A DNA stretch of 64,000 nucleotides, from positions 496,001 to 560,000 of the forward strand of contig JAZKDB010000002.1 of the NCBI GenBank assembly GCA_040387755.1, given 5' to 3'. Numbering within the stretch: the stretch's first letter is position 1; every line of letters starts with the position of its first letter. The notes under the pieces were generated by a model. That model did no database searches, was not told where the DNA came from, and saw only the letters and a list, made by a program, of their open reading frames with translations. This document shows, in pieces, positions 33,486 through 41,832 of this stretch. Both the position numbers and the translations under genes were made by a program. The DNA is from Rurimicrobium sp040387755. Lineage in GTDB: Bacteria > Bacteroidota > Bacteroidia > Chitinophagales > Chitinophagaceae.

Positions 33486-34682
33486 ATGTGTCGTAAATAC
33501 TCTATTCTTAAGATTTTTTGGGGATTAAGCTTAATTCTGGCTTTCACACCTGCCTTTGCGCAAACTATCGTTGTAGATAGCTTTTTGCATAAAGGCATTT
33601 ATCGCTCCTACAGAATCTATATACCTGCTATCAATGATGGTGTAAAAAAAGTCCCACTGGTATTCAATCTGCACGGCCTGAGCTCTAATGCGTTGGAACA
33701 GGAACTATATGGCAATTTCAGGCCTATTGCCGATACTGCTAATTTTATCATTGTCAGCCCGAATGGTTCAAATGTCATCTTTACTATCAAAGGCTGGAAC
33801 ACCTTCAATACTATTGGTACAGGGACAGATGATTTAGGATTTATCAACCGCTTACTGGATACTGTAATGGCCAAATATCCTATCAACAGTAACAAAGTAT
33901 ATGCAACAGGGATGAGCAACGGTGGCTTTATGAGCTATGAATTGGCTTGCTTTATGAATAATCGTATAACCGCAATAGCATCTGTGACAGGCAGCATGAC
34001 CGAGGAGAGAAGAATAGAGTGTGATGCAAAACATGCAACGCCCATCATGCAGATACATGGCACGGCAGACAGCACTGTGGGGTATGATGGCACAAATTAT
34101 CTAAGCGGTTCTCCGGGCTTTACGCATATTGATTCTCTGATGCAATATTGGATAAAGTTTAATGGTTGCGGAACAAGTGCGTCAAAGACTATTTTGCCCA
34201 ATACGAGTACTACCGACGGCTGTACTGCAGAACATTATGTGTGGACTGGCGGTAAAGAATCCAGTAGTATTGAATTCTATAAAATAATAGATGGCGGGCA
34301 TACCTGGCCAGGGGCAGCAGTAAGCACGGGTATCACCAATCAAGATTTTAATGCCAGTGCCGAAATTTGGCGCTTTTTTAACCAATATAGCCTCGATCAA
34401 TTCTCCACACTTGCCGACATTCAAAGCAGCCATACCAATTCTGAAGCCACTTTGACTATTTATCCCAATCCTGCCAAAGAAGCGATTCATCTACAATTTT
34501 CTAACCCTAAAAATGAAGAAGTGAGTATACAACTTCAAGACCTGTTAGGTAAAAAACTATGGAATCAGAAAACCTATACGAACGAAATTAACATTCCGAG
34601 GTACAATTATCCTTCAGGCATTTACTACATTAGCATTGGCAAAGGACAATCTTTCTCCAATCATAAAATCATACTCGAATAA
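33486..34682 (+). CDS. Secreted PHB-depolymerase-family esterase with T9SS type A sorting domain
   Basis: The 398-residue protein has a signal peptide ending FTPAFAQ (about residue 26). Its alpha/beta-hydrolase domain has an oxyanion segment FNLHGLSSNA and the nucleophile Ser in ATGMSNGGFMSYELAC (G-x-S-x-G). An Asp in IHGTADSTVGY and His in IDGGHTWPGA complete the triad, giving the LpqC/poly(3-hydroxybutyrate) depolymerase type seen also in feruloyl esterases. The last 75 residues (IYPNPAKEAIHL, then LQDLLGKKL and SGIYYISI) are a type A sorting domain, so it is exported by T9SS. The natural substrate is unknown. The CoA-binding gene follows 1 bp later. Confidence 0.9.
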   Translation: MCRKYSILKIFWGLSLILAFTPAFAQTIVVDSFLHKGIYRSYRIYIPAINDGVKKVPLVFNLHGLSSNALEQELYGNFRPIADTANFIIVSPNGSNVIFTIKGWNTFNTIGTGTDDLGFINRLLDTVMAKYPINSNKVYATGMSNGGFMSYELACFMNNRITAIASVTGSMTEERRIECDAKHATPIMQIHGTADSTVGYDGTNYLSGSPGFTHIDSLMQYWIKFNGCGTSASKTILPNTSTTDGCTAEHYVWTGGKESSSIEFYKIIDGGHTWPGAAVSTGITNQDFNASAEIWRFFNQYSLDQFSTLADIQSSHTNSEATLTIYPNPAKEAIHLQFSNPKNEEVSIQLQDLLGKKLWNQKTYTNEINIPRYNYPSGIYYISIGKGQSFSNHKIILE

Positions 34683-34683
34683 C

Positions 34684-35049
34684 ATGAGCTCCAAAAAAAC
34701 GATTGTGCTTGGTGCATCTACCAATCCAGCCAGATACAGCTTTCTGGCAGTAAATAGTTTATTGGCGCACCAACATGAAGTAATAGCTGTAGGAAACAAA
34801 AAAGGGGCAATAGCCTCTGTAGAAATTGATAATGGTATGCCTGCTGTAGAAGGCGTAGATACTGTTACATTATACCTTAATCCTACCAACCAAAAGCCTT
34901 ATTACGATTATATCTTAGCTGTAAAGCCTAAACGCATCATATTTAATCCTGGCACCGAAAATGATGAACTGGCAGAGCTTGCAGAAAATGCCGGAATTAA
35001 GACTATCGAAGCTTGTACATTAGTGATGCTTTCTACTGGCCAATATTAG
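34684..35049 (+). CDS. CoA-binding domain protein
   Basis: This 121-residue protein is a single Rossmann-like CoA-binding domain (TIVLGASTNPARYSFLAV, then VEGVDTVTLYLNP and KRIIFNPGTENDELAELAE), as in the YccU family. It starts 1 bp after the esterase stop; an in-frame upstream codon at 34636 lies inside the esterase gene and is not favoured. The role is unknown. Its 3' end overlaps that of anmK by 4 bp. Confidence 0.85.
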   Translation: MSSKKTIVLGASTNPARYSFLAVNSLLAHQHEVIAVGNKKGAIASVEIDNGMPAVEGVDTVTLYLNPTNQKPYYDYILAVKPKRIIFNPGTENDELAELAENAGIKTIEACTLVMLSTGQY

Positions 35050-36140
35050 GCACCAATCCAGAAAGCACCACCCATACTATCTTTTGTTGCACCGGTCTGC
35101 TCGGCCATCACATTGACCTCTTCTCTCCATCGCAAAGTACCGATAAGTGCCATAACCAATGCCTCTTTATAGGCCACTATTGCGGCATCTGGGATGGTCA
35201 ACTCTATACCCAAAGAAGCCAGATTATCGGACAATACCTGCATGAGATAGGTATTAAATGCTCCTCCTCCGGTAACCAAAAGTTTTTTACCTACCAAAGC
35301 ATCTTCGTGTAGATGCTGAAGGATAGATTGCTTTATTCTATCAGTAATAAAATGAACCATTGTATGCATTTTATCCTCAATGGGATAAGCTTCATTTTCA
35401 ATAAAACTCTTTACCAGAGCCATTGCACGTTCATTGCTAAGTGATTTTGGCGCAGCTATCTGATAATATTCGTCGGCAGATAAAGCGCTTAACTCATTTT
35501 CAATCAATGTTCCGGAAGCAGCGATACTGCCCGACTCATCAAATTCTTTACCCATTTTTTGTGCCAGAAAATTCAGTGCCTGATTGGCAATAGAAATATC
35601 AAATGCCACATAATTACTATCAGATTTACGCAAAGTGATATTAGATATGCCACCAACATTGAGCAACAAATCATAATCACCAAAAAGCAGTTTGTCTCCG
35701 ATAGGGACAATAGGTGCTCCTTGTCCACCCAGTGCTACATCCAGCGAGCGCAAATCAGAAATAACCGGCAAACCTAATACTGCAGCGATGCTGGCTCCAT
35801 CTCCTAACTGAAAAGTTGTATTTGCCTCAGGCTCATGAAAAACAGTATGACCGTGCGATGCTACAAAATGAACTTTATGCTGCAATTCATTCTGCTCGAT
35901 AAAATGGTTAACCAATTGTGCAGTATAACGTCCGTAAGCCGTATGCAAACGTAAAAACTCAGGCACACTTAACTGCGTTGCTCGGCGTAGATTTTTAACC
36001 CACTCTTCGTCGTAAGGATAACAATCTGCATTGAGAATCTGAGCAGACCATTTACCCCTTGTTTCTTCTATTTGTGCAAAACAAATATCCAAACCATCTA
36101 AGGAGCTGCCGGACATTAAGCCGATTACATTGTACACCAT
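35046..36140 (-). CDS. anmK: Anhydro-N-acetylmuramic acid kinase
   Basis: This 364-residue kinase opens and phosphorylates anhydroMurNAc released during cell-wall recycling, giving MurNAc-6-phosphate. Diagnostic phrases are VIGLMSGSSLDGLD at the start, VASHGHTVFHEP, GDGASIAAVLGLPVISDLRS, the PIVPIGDKLLF and LNVGGISNI segments, and KLLVTGGGAFN. The ATG at 36140 begins directly at the conserved region. No murQ is adjacent. It converges on the CoA-binding gene with a 4-bp overlap of stop codons. Confidence 0.96.
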   Translation of the reverse strand: MVYNVIGLMSGSSLDGLDICFAQIEETRGKWSAQILNADCYPYDEEWVKNLRRATQLSVPEFLRLHTAYGRYTAQLVNHFIEQNELQHKVHFVASHGHTVFHEPEANTTFQLGDGASIAAVLGLPVISDLRSLDVALGGQGAPIVPIGDKLLFGDYDLLLNVGGISNITLRKSDSNYVAFDISIANQALNFLAQKMGKEFDESGSIAASGTLIENELSALSADEYYQIAAPKSLSNERAMALVKSFIENEAYPIEDKMHTMVHFITDRIKQSILQHLHEDALVGKKLLVTGGGAFNTYLMQVLSDNLASLGIELTIPDAAIVAYKEALVMALIGTLRWREEVNVMAEQTGATKDSMGGAFWIGA

Positions 36141-36229
36141 AATAAAATATTTATGAGGCTTGTGCTTAAAAAAATTGGTAACCGGACAAAGCCCAATTAC
36201 CAATTCAAATGATTATTCTATTGAAAAAA

Positions 36230-37102
36230 TTATTTACCAATAACCGAAGCCATTGTTTTTCCGATATCAGCCGGGCTGGCCACTACATGGATACCACATT
36301 CTGCCATAATTTTCATTTTTGCAGCAGCTGTATCATCAGCACCACCAACAATAGCACCTGCGTGACCCATACGGCGACCTGCAGGAGCAGTTTGTCCGGC
36401 GATAAAGCCTACAACAGGTTTACGCATATTATCTTTCAACCAGTTAGCCGCTTCAGCTTCCATGCCACCACCAATTTCACCAATCATGATGATACCATCT
36501 GTTTCAGGGTCATTCATCAACAATTCAACTGCTTCTTTGGTAGTGGTACCAATAATTGGGTCTCCACCAATACCGATAGCAGTAGAAATACCCATACCTG
36601 ATTTTACAGTCTGGTCTGCTGCTTCATAAGTCAAAGTTCCTGATTTTGAAACGATACCAATTCTTCCTTTTTTAAACACAAAACCAGGCATGATACCTAC
36701 TTTAGCTTCTTCGGCAGTAATAACACCAGGACAGTTAGGGCCAATCAAGGTACAATTTTTGGTTGCAGTAAATGCTTTTGCTTTCACCATATCTTGTACA
36801 GGAATTCCTTCTGTAATGCAAATGATGACTTTAATACCGGCATCAGCAGCTTCCATAATAGCATCAGCAGCAAATGCAGGTGGTACAAATATGATTGAAG
36901 TATCAGCACCCGCCTGAGTTACCGCATCTTTAACTGTGTTAAAAACTGGTCTGTCCAAATGAGTAGAACCACCTTTGTTTGGAGTAACGCCACCAACAAC
37001 ATTGGTTCCGTATTCAATCATTTGTGTAGCGTGGAAAGTACCTTCTGTACCAGTAAATCCTTGTACAATTACTTTAGAATCTTTATTGACTAAAACGCCC
37101 AT
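36230..37102 (-). CDS. sucD: Succinyl-CoA synthetase alpha subunit
   Basis: This 290-residue subunit interconverts succinyl-CoA and succinate with formation of ATP or GTP in the citric acid cycle. The CoA domain has VIVQGFTGTEGTFHA; the ligase domain has IIGPNCPGVI and RIGIVSKSGTLTYEA. The phospho-histidine lies in RRMGHAGAIVGG near residue 246. sucC is not adjacent, as often in Bacteroidota. It has its own promoter box. Confidence 0.98.
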   Translation of the reverse strand: MGVLVNKDSKVIVQGFTGTEGTFHATQMIEYGTNVVGGVTPNKGGSTHLDRPVFNTVKDAVTQAGADTSIIFVPPAFAADAIMEAADAGIKVIICITEGIPVQDMVKAKAFTATKNCTLIGPNCPGVITAEEAKVGIMPGFVFKKGRIGIVSKSGTLTYEAADQTVKSGMGISTAIGIGGDPIIGTTTKEAVELLMNDPETDGIIMIGEIGGGMEAEAANWLKDNMRKPVVGFIAGQTAPAGRRMGHAGAIVGGADDTAAAKMKIMAECGIHVVASPADIGKTMASVIGK

Positions 37103-37133
37103 AGTTTGAAATTGTGTTTTTTTAAAAAGCGAG

Positions 37134-37141
37134 CAAAAATA
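37134..37141 (-). promoter_or_regulatory. Promoter -7 box of sucD
   Basis: TATTTTTG on the minus strand matches TAnnTTTG, 31 nt before the start codon. Confidence 0.6.
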
Positions 37142-37267
37142 GACTTTTTATATTCAATAACAAACTGAGACGAAAATGTTCTGTTTAGATGCGAATAATA
37201 ATGTGATTATAATCTTAAAATATAAATAAAAAAAGAGATTGTGTAAGTGTATTCTTCTCAGTAGTAC

Positions 37268-37275
37268 TACCTTTG
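37268..37275 (+). promoter_or_regulatory. Promoter -7 box of the YtxH operon
   Basis: TACCTTTG matches TAnnTTTG exactly, 32 nt before the ATG at 37308. It rules out translation from an upstream in-frame codon at 37239. Confidence 0.65.
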
Positions 37276-37307
37276 TTTTATTCTTTCACAAAATAAATTT
37301 GAGCAAA

Positions 37308-37502
37308 ATGGCAAAAGCAGGAAAAACAGTTGCAACCCTTATTATTGGAGCAGCTATTGGAGCAGCATTAGGTTATGTTTTAGCTACCGACAAAGAAAAG
37401 CGTCAGGAAGACCTGTCTAGTATTAAAGACAAATTCAACGATTTGAAAAACAAATTGGGTAAGAAAAGCAAAGAGTTAGAAGAAGATATTTTCAACGCCT
37501 AA
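37308..37502 (+). CDS. YtxH-domain small membrane protein
   Basis: This 64-residue protein has one glycine- and alanine-rich membrane helix (TLIIGAAIGAALGYVLA, residues 10-26), then a Lys/Glu-rich amphipathic helix (KDKFNDLKNKLGKKSKELEEDI). This is the YtxH pattern of general stress-associated envelope proteins. It is first in a three-gene operon. Confidence 0.88.
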   Translation: MAKAGKTVATLIIGAAIGAALGYVLATDKEKRQEDLSSIKDKFNDLKNKLGKKSKELEEDIFNA

Positions 37503-37513
37503 AATCAATTACT

Positions 37514-37903
37514 TTGTTAGACATTTTTCAAAAATGGAAGGACAAAATATCCACTTTGGTAGAAACTAAAGTGCGTCTGATGCAGCTCGAGTTTATTGAG
37601 CGAGCCTCTGGCGTATTGAGTTTTTTGATTTTTATCATCCTGTTTATTTTATTAGGTTTTGCAGTATTTCTGTTTGCTGGTTTGGGTATTGCCGAATGCT
37701 TATCCGAATTAATGGACAGCTATATACTCGGCTATTTGACAGTTGCCGGTTCATTTCTGCTATTAGGTTTTATTTTCTTTGCCTTTCGCAAAAAAATCAT
37801 TCGCAATTTGTCGGATAAATTTGTCAGTGTGCTGACCGAAAAGCGTGAAGACGAAGATGAGGAGGATGAAGAGGAAGATTCAACAGCCAAAAGCAACCTA
37901 TAA
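37514..37903 (+). CDS. Phage-holin-family/YqjE-like two-helix membrane protein
   Basis: The 129-residue protein has an amphipathic start (DIFQKWKDKISTLVETKVRLMQLE), two membrane helices (about residues 36-57 and 70-93) and a very acidic tail (REDEDEEDEEEDS). This is the holin-superfamily III/YqjE layout; it is a bacterial envelope protein, not evidence of a prophage. The start is a TTG at 37514; no ATG lies in frame before residue 24, and the conserved amphipathic start would otherwise be lost. It follows the YtxH gene by 11 bp. Confidence 0.82.
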   Translation: MLDIFQKWKDKISTLVETKVRLMQLEFIERASGVLSFLIFIILFILLGFAVFLFAGLGIAECLSELMDSYILGYLTVAGSFLLLGFIFFAFRKKIIRNLSDKFVSVLTEKREDEDEEDEEEDSTAKSNL

Positions 37904-37905
37904 TT

Positions 37906-38283
37906 ATGTTTTATAATAAAAAACTAAACAGCATTGAGGAATTGCAGGCCGAACGATTGGCATTGAAAAAAAGTGCGAAAAAAAAATTACAGGCATCTGA
38001 GTCTAAAAAAGATGACGAATCCGCTGATGAGTTTTTGGCAAAAAAAATCAATGCGATTACACAGGGTCTGATGGGCAATTCAAAATATGCGGATATAGTG
38101 AATACTGTAACCCAGATTGCACTACCCTATATATTGAAACAGGCAGCTGCCAAGAGCGCCAGAAAATTACTGGGTAAGGCCGCCACCGAAATGGTAACAG
38201 GTTATGCCAAATGGAAAGCAATAAGTTTGATTACACATTTGATTGTAACACAAATAAAAAAAACAAAAAAGGAAGCAAAATAG
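37906..38283 (+). CDS. Third gene of the YtxH operon, unknown function
   Basis: This is a 125-residue Lys- and Ala-rich helical protein without a clear membrane helix, although ISLITHLIVTQI near the end is weakly hydrophobic. It starts 2 bp after the holin-like gene stop, so translation is coupled. The position in the operon suggests it works at the membrane with the other two. The family is not recognised. Confidence 0.75.
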   Translation: MFYNKKLNSIEELQAERLALKKSAKKKLQASESKKDDESADEFLAKKINAITQGLMGNSKYADIVNTVTQIALPYILKQAAAKSARKLLGKAATEMVTGYAKWKAISLITHLIVTQIKKTKKEAK

Positions 38284-38296
38284 CTTCCTTTTTTGT
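38267..38296 (+). terminator. Terminator of the YtxH operon, overlapping the last stop codon
   Basis: AAGGAAGC and GCTTCCTT (centred on the TAG at 38281-38283) form the stem. A T run follows. Confidence 0.85.
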
Positions 38297-38320
38297 TTTG
38301 GGCATATTAAAGCCTCCAAT

Positions 38321-38328
38321 TACCTTTG
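38321..38328 (+). promoter_or_regulatory. Promoter -7 box of the ALDH7 gene
   Basis: TACCTTTG matches TAnnTTTG exactly, 27 nt before the ATG at 38356. A TTG at 38326 lies inside the box and cannot be the start. Confidence 0.7.
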
Positions 38329-38355
38329 CCCTTCTTTTCAGAAAAATCAAATTTT

Positions 38356-39885
38356 ATGATGCAAGATATTTTGAAACAATTATATGTAGACCAAATCAAT
38401 CAGGGCGCATCTACAGGCGCTCATTGGATCAATACTTTTGGTGCACAGATAGACTCTTATTCACCCGTAGATGGACAACTGATTGCCTCTGTAAAAACTG
38501 CAGATGATGCAGAATACGATGCTGTTATTGTAGCAGCCGAAAAGGCTTTTTTGGAATGGCGCAACTGGCCTGCTCCAAAAAGAGGAGAAATTGTTCGTCA
38601 GATAGGCGATGCATTACGACATAATAAAGAAGCCCTGGGTAAGCTTGTTTCTTACGAAATGGGTAAAAGCCTACAGGAAGGATTGGGCGAAGTACAGGAA
38701 ATGATTGATATAGCCGACTTTGCGGTGGGTATTTCACGCCAGCTATACGGCCTGACCATTCAAAGCGAGAGACCCAATCACCGCTTATTTGAGCAGTGGC
38801 ATCCATTAGGTGTGGTAGGCATTATCAGTGCTTTCAATTTTCCCGTAGCCGTTTGGAGCTGGAATAGTTTTCTGGCCTGGGTATGCGGCAATACCTGCGT
38901 TTGGAAACCATCAGAAAAAACACCTTTGACGGCTATTGCCTGTCAAAAATTAGTGAGTGAAATATTTGAGAAAAACAATGTTCCCGAAGGCATCAGCGGT
39001 TTGGTCATCGGCGACAGAAGCACTGGCGAATTGATGAGCCACGATGCCCGTGTGGCCTTGGTTTCGGCTACAGGTAGTACCCGTATGGGTAAAGCTGTAG
39101 CGGCAGCTGTTGCGGGTCGTTTGGGTCGTTCATTATTAGAACTTGGAGGAAACAATGCAGTAATCATTTCGGAACATGCCGACCTTGATATGTCTTTGAT
39201 TGGTTGTGTATTTGGTGCAGTAGGTACTGCAGGACAGCGTTGTACCACTACCCGCCGCTTGATTATTCACGAAAAAGTATACGAAAACTTTAAAGCCAAA
39301 CTGGCACATGCTTATACCCAATTAAACATCGGCAATCCTCTGGACCAAAATAATCATGTGGGTCCATTAATAGATCAGGATGCTGTTGCAGCCTATTTAA
39401 GAACTATTGAAGAAGTGAAAAATATGGGCGGTAAAGAAGTAGTGGCCGGAGGTGTTTGCGAAGGAGCAAATTACCTGAGCGGTTGTTATGTAAAACCCTG
39501 TATTTATGAAGTGGAGAATCACTGGCCAATAGTACAGCACGAAACGTTTGCACCTATTTTGTATCTGATGAAATACTCCACTCTCGAGGAAGCTATTGCT
39601 TTACAAAATGGCGTTCCACAAGGATTATCTTCAGCCATAATGACCCTGAATGTGCGTGAATCGGAATTATTCCTTTCGGCACAAGGCAGTGATTGCGGTA
39701 TAGCCAATGTCAATATCGGTACCAGCGGAGCCGAAATCGGTGGCGCTTTTGGCGGTGAAAAAGAAACCGGTGGTGGTCGCGAAAGTGGCTCTGACAGTTG
39801 GAAAGCCTATATGCGTCGTCAGACCAATACCATCAATTATGGTTCTACCCTGCCCTTGGCACAAGGCATTAAGTTTAATTTTTAA
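38356..39885 (+). CDS. ALDH7-family aldehyde dehydrogenase (aminoadipate semialdehyde/P6C type)
   Basis: This 509-residue enzyme has the general aldehyde dehydrogenase residues: Asn in SAFNFPVAVW, Glu262 in LLELGGNNA and Cys296 in GTAGQRCTTTRRL. The GQRCTTTRRL form and the GGGRESGSDSWKAYMRRQTNTINY ending are those of ALDH7 (AmaB/antiquitin). That family oxidises 2-aminoadipate 6-semialdehyde in lysine breakdown, using NAD(P). This fits the saccharopine-dehydrogenase-like gene at the left edge, although the two are 37 kb apart. The start is ATG 38356; a second ATG follows directly. Confidence 0.93.
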   Translation: MMQDILKQLYVDQINQGASTGAHWINTFGAQIDSYSPVDGQLIASVKTADDAEYDAVIVAAEKAFLEWRNWPAPKRGEIVRQIGDALRHNKEALGKLVSYEMGKSLQEGLGEVQEMIDIADFAVGISRQLYGLTIQSERPNHRLFEQWHPLGVVGIISAFNFPVAVWSWNSFLAWVCGNTCVWKPSEKTPLTAIACQKLVSEIFEKNNVPEGISGLVIGDRSTGELMSHDARVALVSATGSTRMGKAVAAAVAGRLGRSLLELGGNNAVIISEHADLDMSLIGCVFGAVGTAGQRCTTTRRLIIHEKVYENFKAKLAHAYTQLNIGNPLDQNNHVGPLIDQDAVAAYLRTIEEVKNMGGKEVVAGGVCEGANYLSGCYVKPCIYEVENHWPIVQHETFAPILYLMKYSTLEEAIALQNGVPQGLSSAIMTLNVRESELFLSAQGSDCGIANVNIGTSGAEIGGAFGGEKETGGGRESGSDSWKAYMRRQTNTINYGSTLPLAQGIKFNF

Positions 39886-39907
39886 GACTATAATTTCTCA
39901 ATCTTTT

Positions 39908-39942
39908 AAAAAGCCCTTCACATGTGTGAAGGGCTTTTTTTT
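39908..39942 (+). terminator. Terminator after the ALDH7 gene
   Basis: AAAAAGCCCTTCACA pairs with TGTGAAGGGCTTTTT around 39923, ending in a T run. Confidence 0.93.
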
Positions 39943-40048
39943 GTAGCAATAAACATTTCGGAAAGATAGTCTAAAACGACACTTCAAATATTGATAAATA
40001 TCATAAAAAAAGGGTGTTTTCCCCCTTGTGTATAAATTACTGCACCGC

Positions 40049-40056
40049 TACATTTG
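40049..40056 (+). promoter_or_regulatory. Promoter -7 box of the caspase-family gene
   Basis: TACATTTG matches TAnnTTTG exactly, 38 nt before the ATG at 40095. Confidence 0.65.
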
Positions 40057-40094
40057 TATTAATTATTTTTCTAAACCAATTAAAACTACAAAAA

Positions 40095-41060
40095 ATGGCC
40101 ACTACAAAAAAAAGCAGTACCGCTTCAAAAACCAAAGCATCAACAACAGCAAGCAAACCAAGTCCTCAACAATTAGCCACCAACATTGTCTTAAATCCGT
40201 CCTTATTGGGAGGAATTTTTACTTTAGCTAAACGTAAAGGCTATTCCTTACACATCGGACTCAACAGTGTCAATCCATCGCATTATGGTGGCTGGAGTGG
40301 TCCACTAAAAGCCTGTGAAGCAGATGCCAACGATATGCAGAAAATTGCCCAGTCGCAGGGATATACCAAAATCACCAAATTACTTACCGCCCAAGGCACA
40401 AGAGCAGGAGTGATTAATACATTAAATAGCTATGCTACCAAATTGGTGGCCGGAGATATCTTATTTGTTTCTTATTCAGGCCATGGTGGTCAGATACCAG
40501 ACTATTCGGGCGAAGAAGCTGATAACAAGGATGAAACCTGGTGTCTGTATGATGGTCAGATGACCGACGATGAGTTAAAATTACAATGGAATAAATTTGC
40601 CAAAGGTGTACGCATCTTTGTTCTTTCGGATAGCTGCCACAGTGGTACAGTAACCAGAGATGCATTAGTGCGCGAAGCCGCTAAAAATAATCTGGGCACT
40701 CCAAGAGCCATGCCTTCAGAAATAGCGTTGAAAACCTACCGCGACAACAAAGCTACTTATGACAAAATTCAGGCTGCTGTAGCTACGTCCGGAATTCAAT
40801 ATGTATTAGCCAGTGATGTCAAACCAAATGTTCGTTTAATTTCAGGTTGTCAGGACAATCAGGTCTCTTACGATGGAACTTTTAATGGTCTGTTTACCGC
40901 CAACTTACTGAAAGCATGGAATAATGGCGCATTTGTAGGCAACTACACCCAGTTTTTCAGCAAAATAATGACCTTTATGCCCAGCTACCAGTCACCAAAT
41001 CATTACGTGATTGGCAATACTGTCAGTGGTTTTGGTCAGGAAAAACCATTTGCTATCTAA
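40095..41060 (+). CDS. Caspase-family (metacaspase-like) cysteine peptidase
   Basis: The 321-residue protein has a 32-residue Lys/Ser/Thr-rich, probably disordered, N-terminus (ATTKKSSTASKTKASTTASK) and no signal peptide, so it is cytoplasmic. The peptidase fold (C14) starts at KGYSLHIGLNSV. The catalytic dyad is visible: His130 in VSYSGHGGQIPD and Cys181 in VLSDSCHSGTV. An acidic segment GEEADNKDETWCLYDG, the metacaspase substrate/calcium pocket region, lies between them. Bacterial caspase-like proteins are found in signalling, cell death and defence; no partner gene lies next to this one. It has its own promoter and terminator. Confidence 0.92.
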   Translation: MATTKKSSTASKTKASTTASKPSPQQLATNIVLNPSLLGGIFTLAKRKGYSLHIGLNSVNPSHYGGWSGPLKACEADANDMQKIAQSQGYTKITKLLTAQGTRAGVINTLNSYATKLVAGDILFVSYSGHGGQIPDYSGEEADNKDETWCLYDGQMTDDELKLQWNKFAKGVRIFVLSDSCHSGTVTRDALVREAAKNNLGTPRAMPSEIALKTYRDNKATYDKIQAAVATSGIQYVLASDVKPNVRLISGCQDNQVSYDGTFNGLFTANLLKAWNNGAFVGNYTQFFSKIMTFMPSYQSPNHYVIGNTVSGFGQEKPFAI

Positions 41061-41079
41061 TCAAATTAAAACAAAAAAT

Positions 41080-41117
41080 AAAGCGACTCAAACGACTCTT
41101 GTTTGGGTCGCTTTTTT
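41080..41117 (+). terminator. Terminator after the caspase-family gene
   Basis: AAAGCGACTCAAAC pairs with GTTTGGGTCGCTTT (41101-41114) with one G-U. A T run follows. Confidence 0.88.
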
Positions 41118-41178
41118 ATTAAACCAGTCTGGTCAGGAAATCCCTTAGCCTATCGTTTTACTTTATGCCATTAATCCT

Positions 41179-41186
41179 TACATTTG
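41179..41186 (+). promoter_or_regulatory. Promoter -7 box of the efp-accB-accC operon
   Basis: TACATTTG matches TAnnTTTG, 34 nt before the efp start. Confidence 0.65.
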
Positions 41187-41220
41187 CCCTTTATTACAAT
41201 CCAATTAGTAAAATAAATTT

Positions 41221-41787
41221 ATGGCAAATACAGCAGACATGCGCAATGGCTTAATCTTAAAAATAGATGGCAGCCTTTACTCAGTAATCGAATTCGGACA
41301 GAACAAAACTGCCCGTGCAGCAGCTAAAGTTTGGGCAAAACTTAAAGGTGTGGACAATAACCGCACTATTGAGCAAACGTGGAACTCAGGCGAAACCATT
41401 TATCCTGTTCGTGTTGAACGTCGCAATTATCAGTTTTTGTACAAAGACGAAAACGGATTCAATGTAATGGATACCGAAACTTTTGAGCAAATTGTGATCA
41501 ATGAAAATATGATTGACCGCCCTGAATTGTACAAAGATGGTCAGGAGTGTTTTGTATTGGTAAATACTGAAACAGAATTGCCCTTAACTATTGAGCTTCC
41601 TGCCAACGTAGTGATGCAGGTAACTTATACAGAGCCGGGAATGAAAGGTGATACAGCAACACGTACGCTTAAAGCTGCTACTGTTGAGACCGGCGCTACT
41701 GTAATGGTTCCATTATTCGTAAACGAAAATGACATCATCAAAATAGATTCAAAAACAGGTGCTTATATGGAGCGCGTAAAAGCTTAA
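41221..41787 (+). CDS. efp: Translation elongation factor P with Arg32 tip
   Basis: This 188-residue protein helps the ribosome through polyproline stretches. The three domains are complete and the signature VTYTEPGMKGDTATRTLKAATVETGA is present. The tip loop of domain I is unusual: where most Bacteroidota have a PGKG-type loop with a modifiable Lys, this protein has NKTARAAAKVW, placing Arg at position 32. Arg32 is the residue rhamnosylated by EarP in pseudomonads, whose loop (NKSGRNAAVV) looks similar. No modification enzyme is in the window. It begins the efp-accB-accC cluster. Confidence 0.95.
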   Translation: MANTADMRNGLILKIDGSLYSVIEFGQNKTARAAAKVWAKLKGVDNNRTIEQTWNSGETIYPVRVERRNYQFLYKDENGFNVMDTETFEQIVINENMIDRPELYKDGQECFVLVNTETELPLTIELPANVVMQVTYTEPGMKGDTATRTLKAATVETGATVMVPLFVNENDIIKIDSKTGAYMERVKA

Positions 41788-41832
41788 TTCGTCCCTTATT
41801 CACTTTAATTTTTTCAAAAAAAAGAAGTTCAG

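Noticed and set aside
37514..37903. Holin-like gene as evidence for a prophage
   Set aside because: No other phage genes are present and the gene is in an operon with a YtxH envelope protein, the usual chromosomal setting.
38326..38355. Start of the ALDH7 gene at an upstream TTG
   Set aside because: The codon is inside an exact promoter -7 box, so it cannot lie on the mRNA; the ATG at 38356 is used instead.
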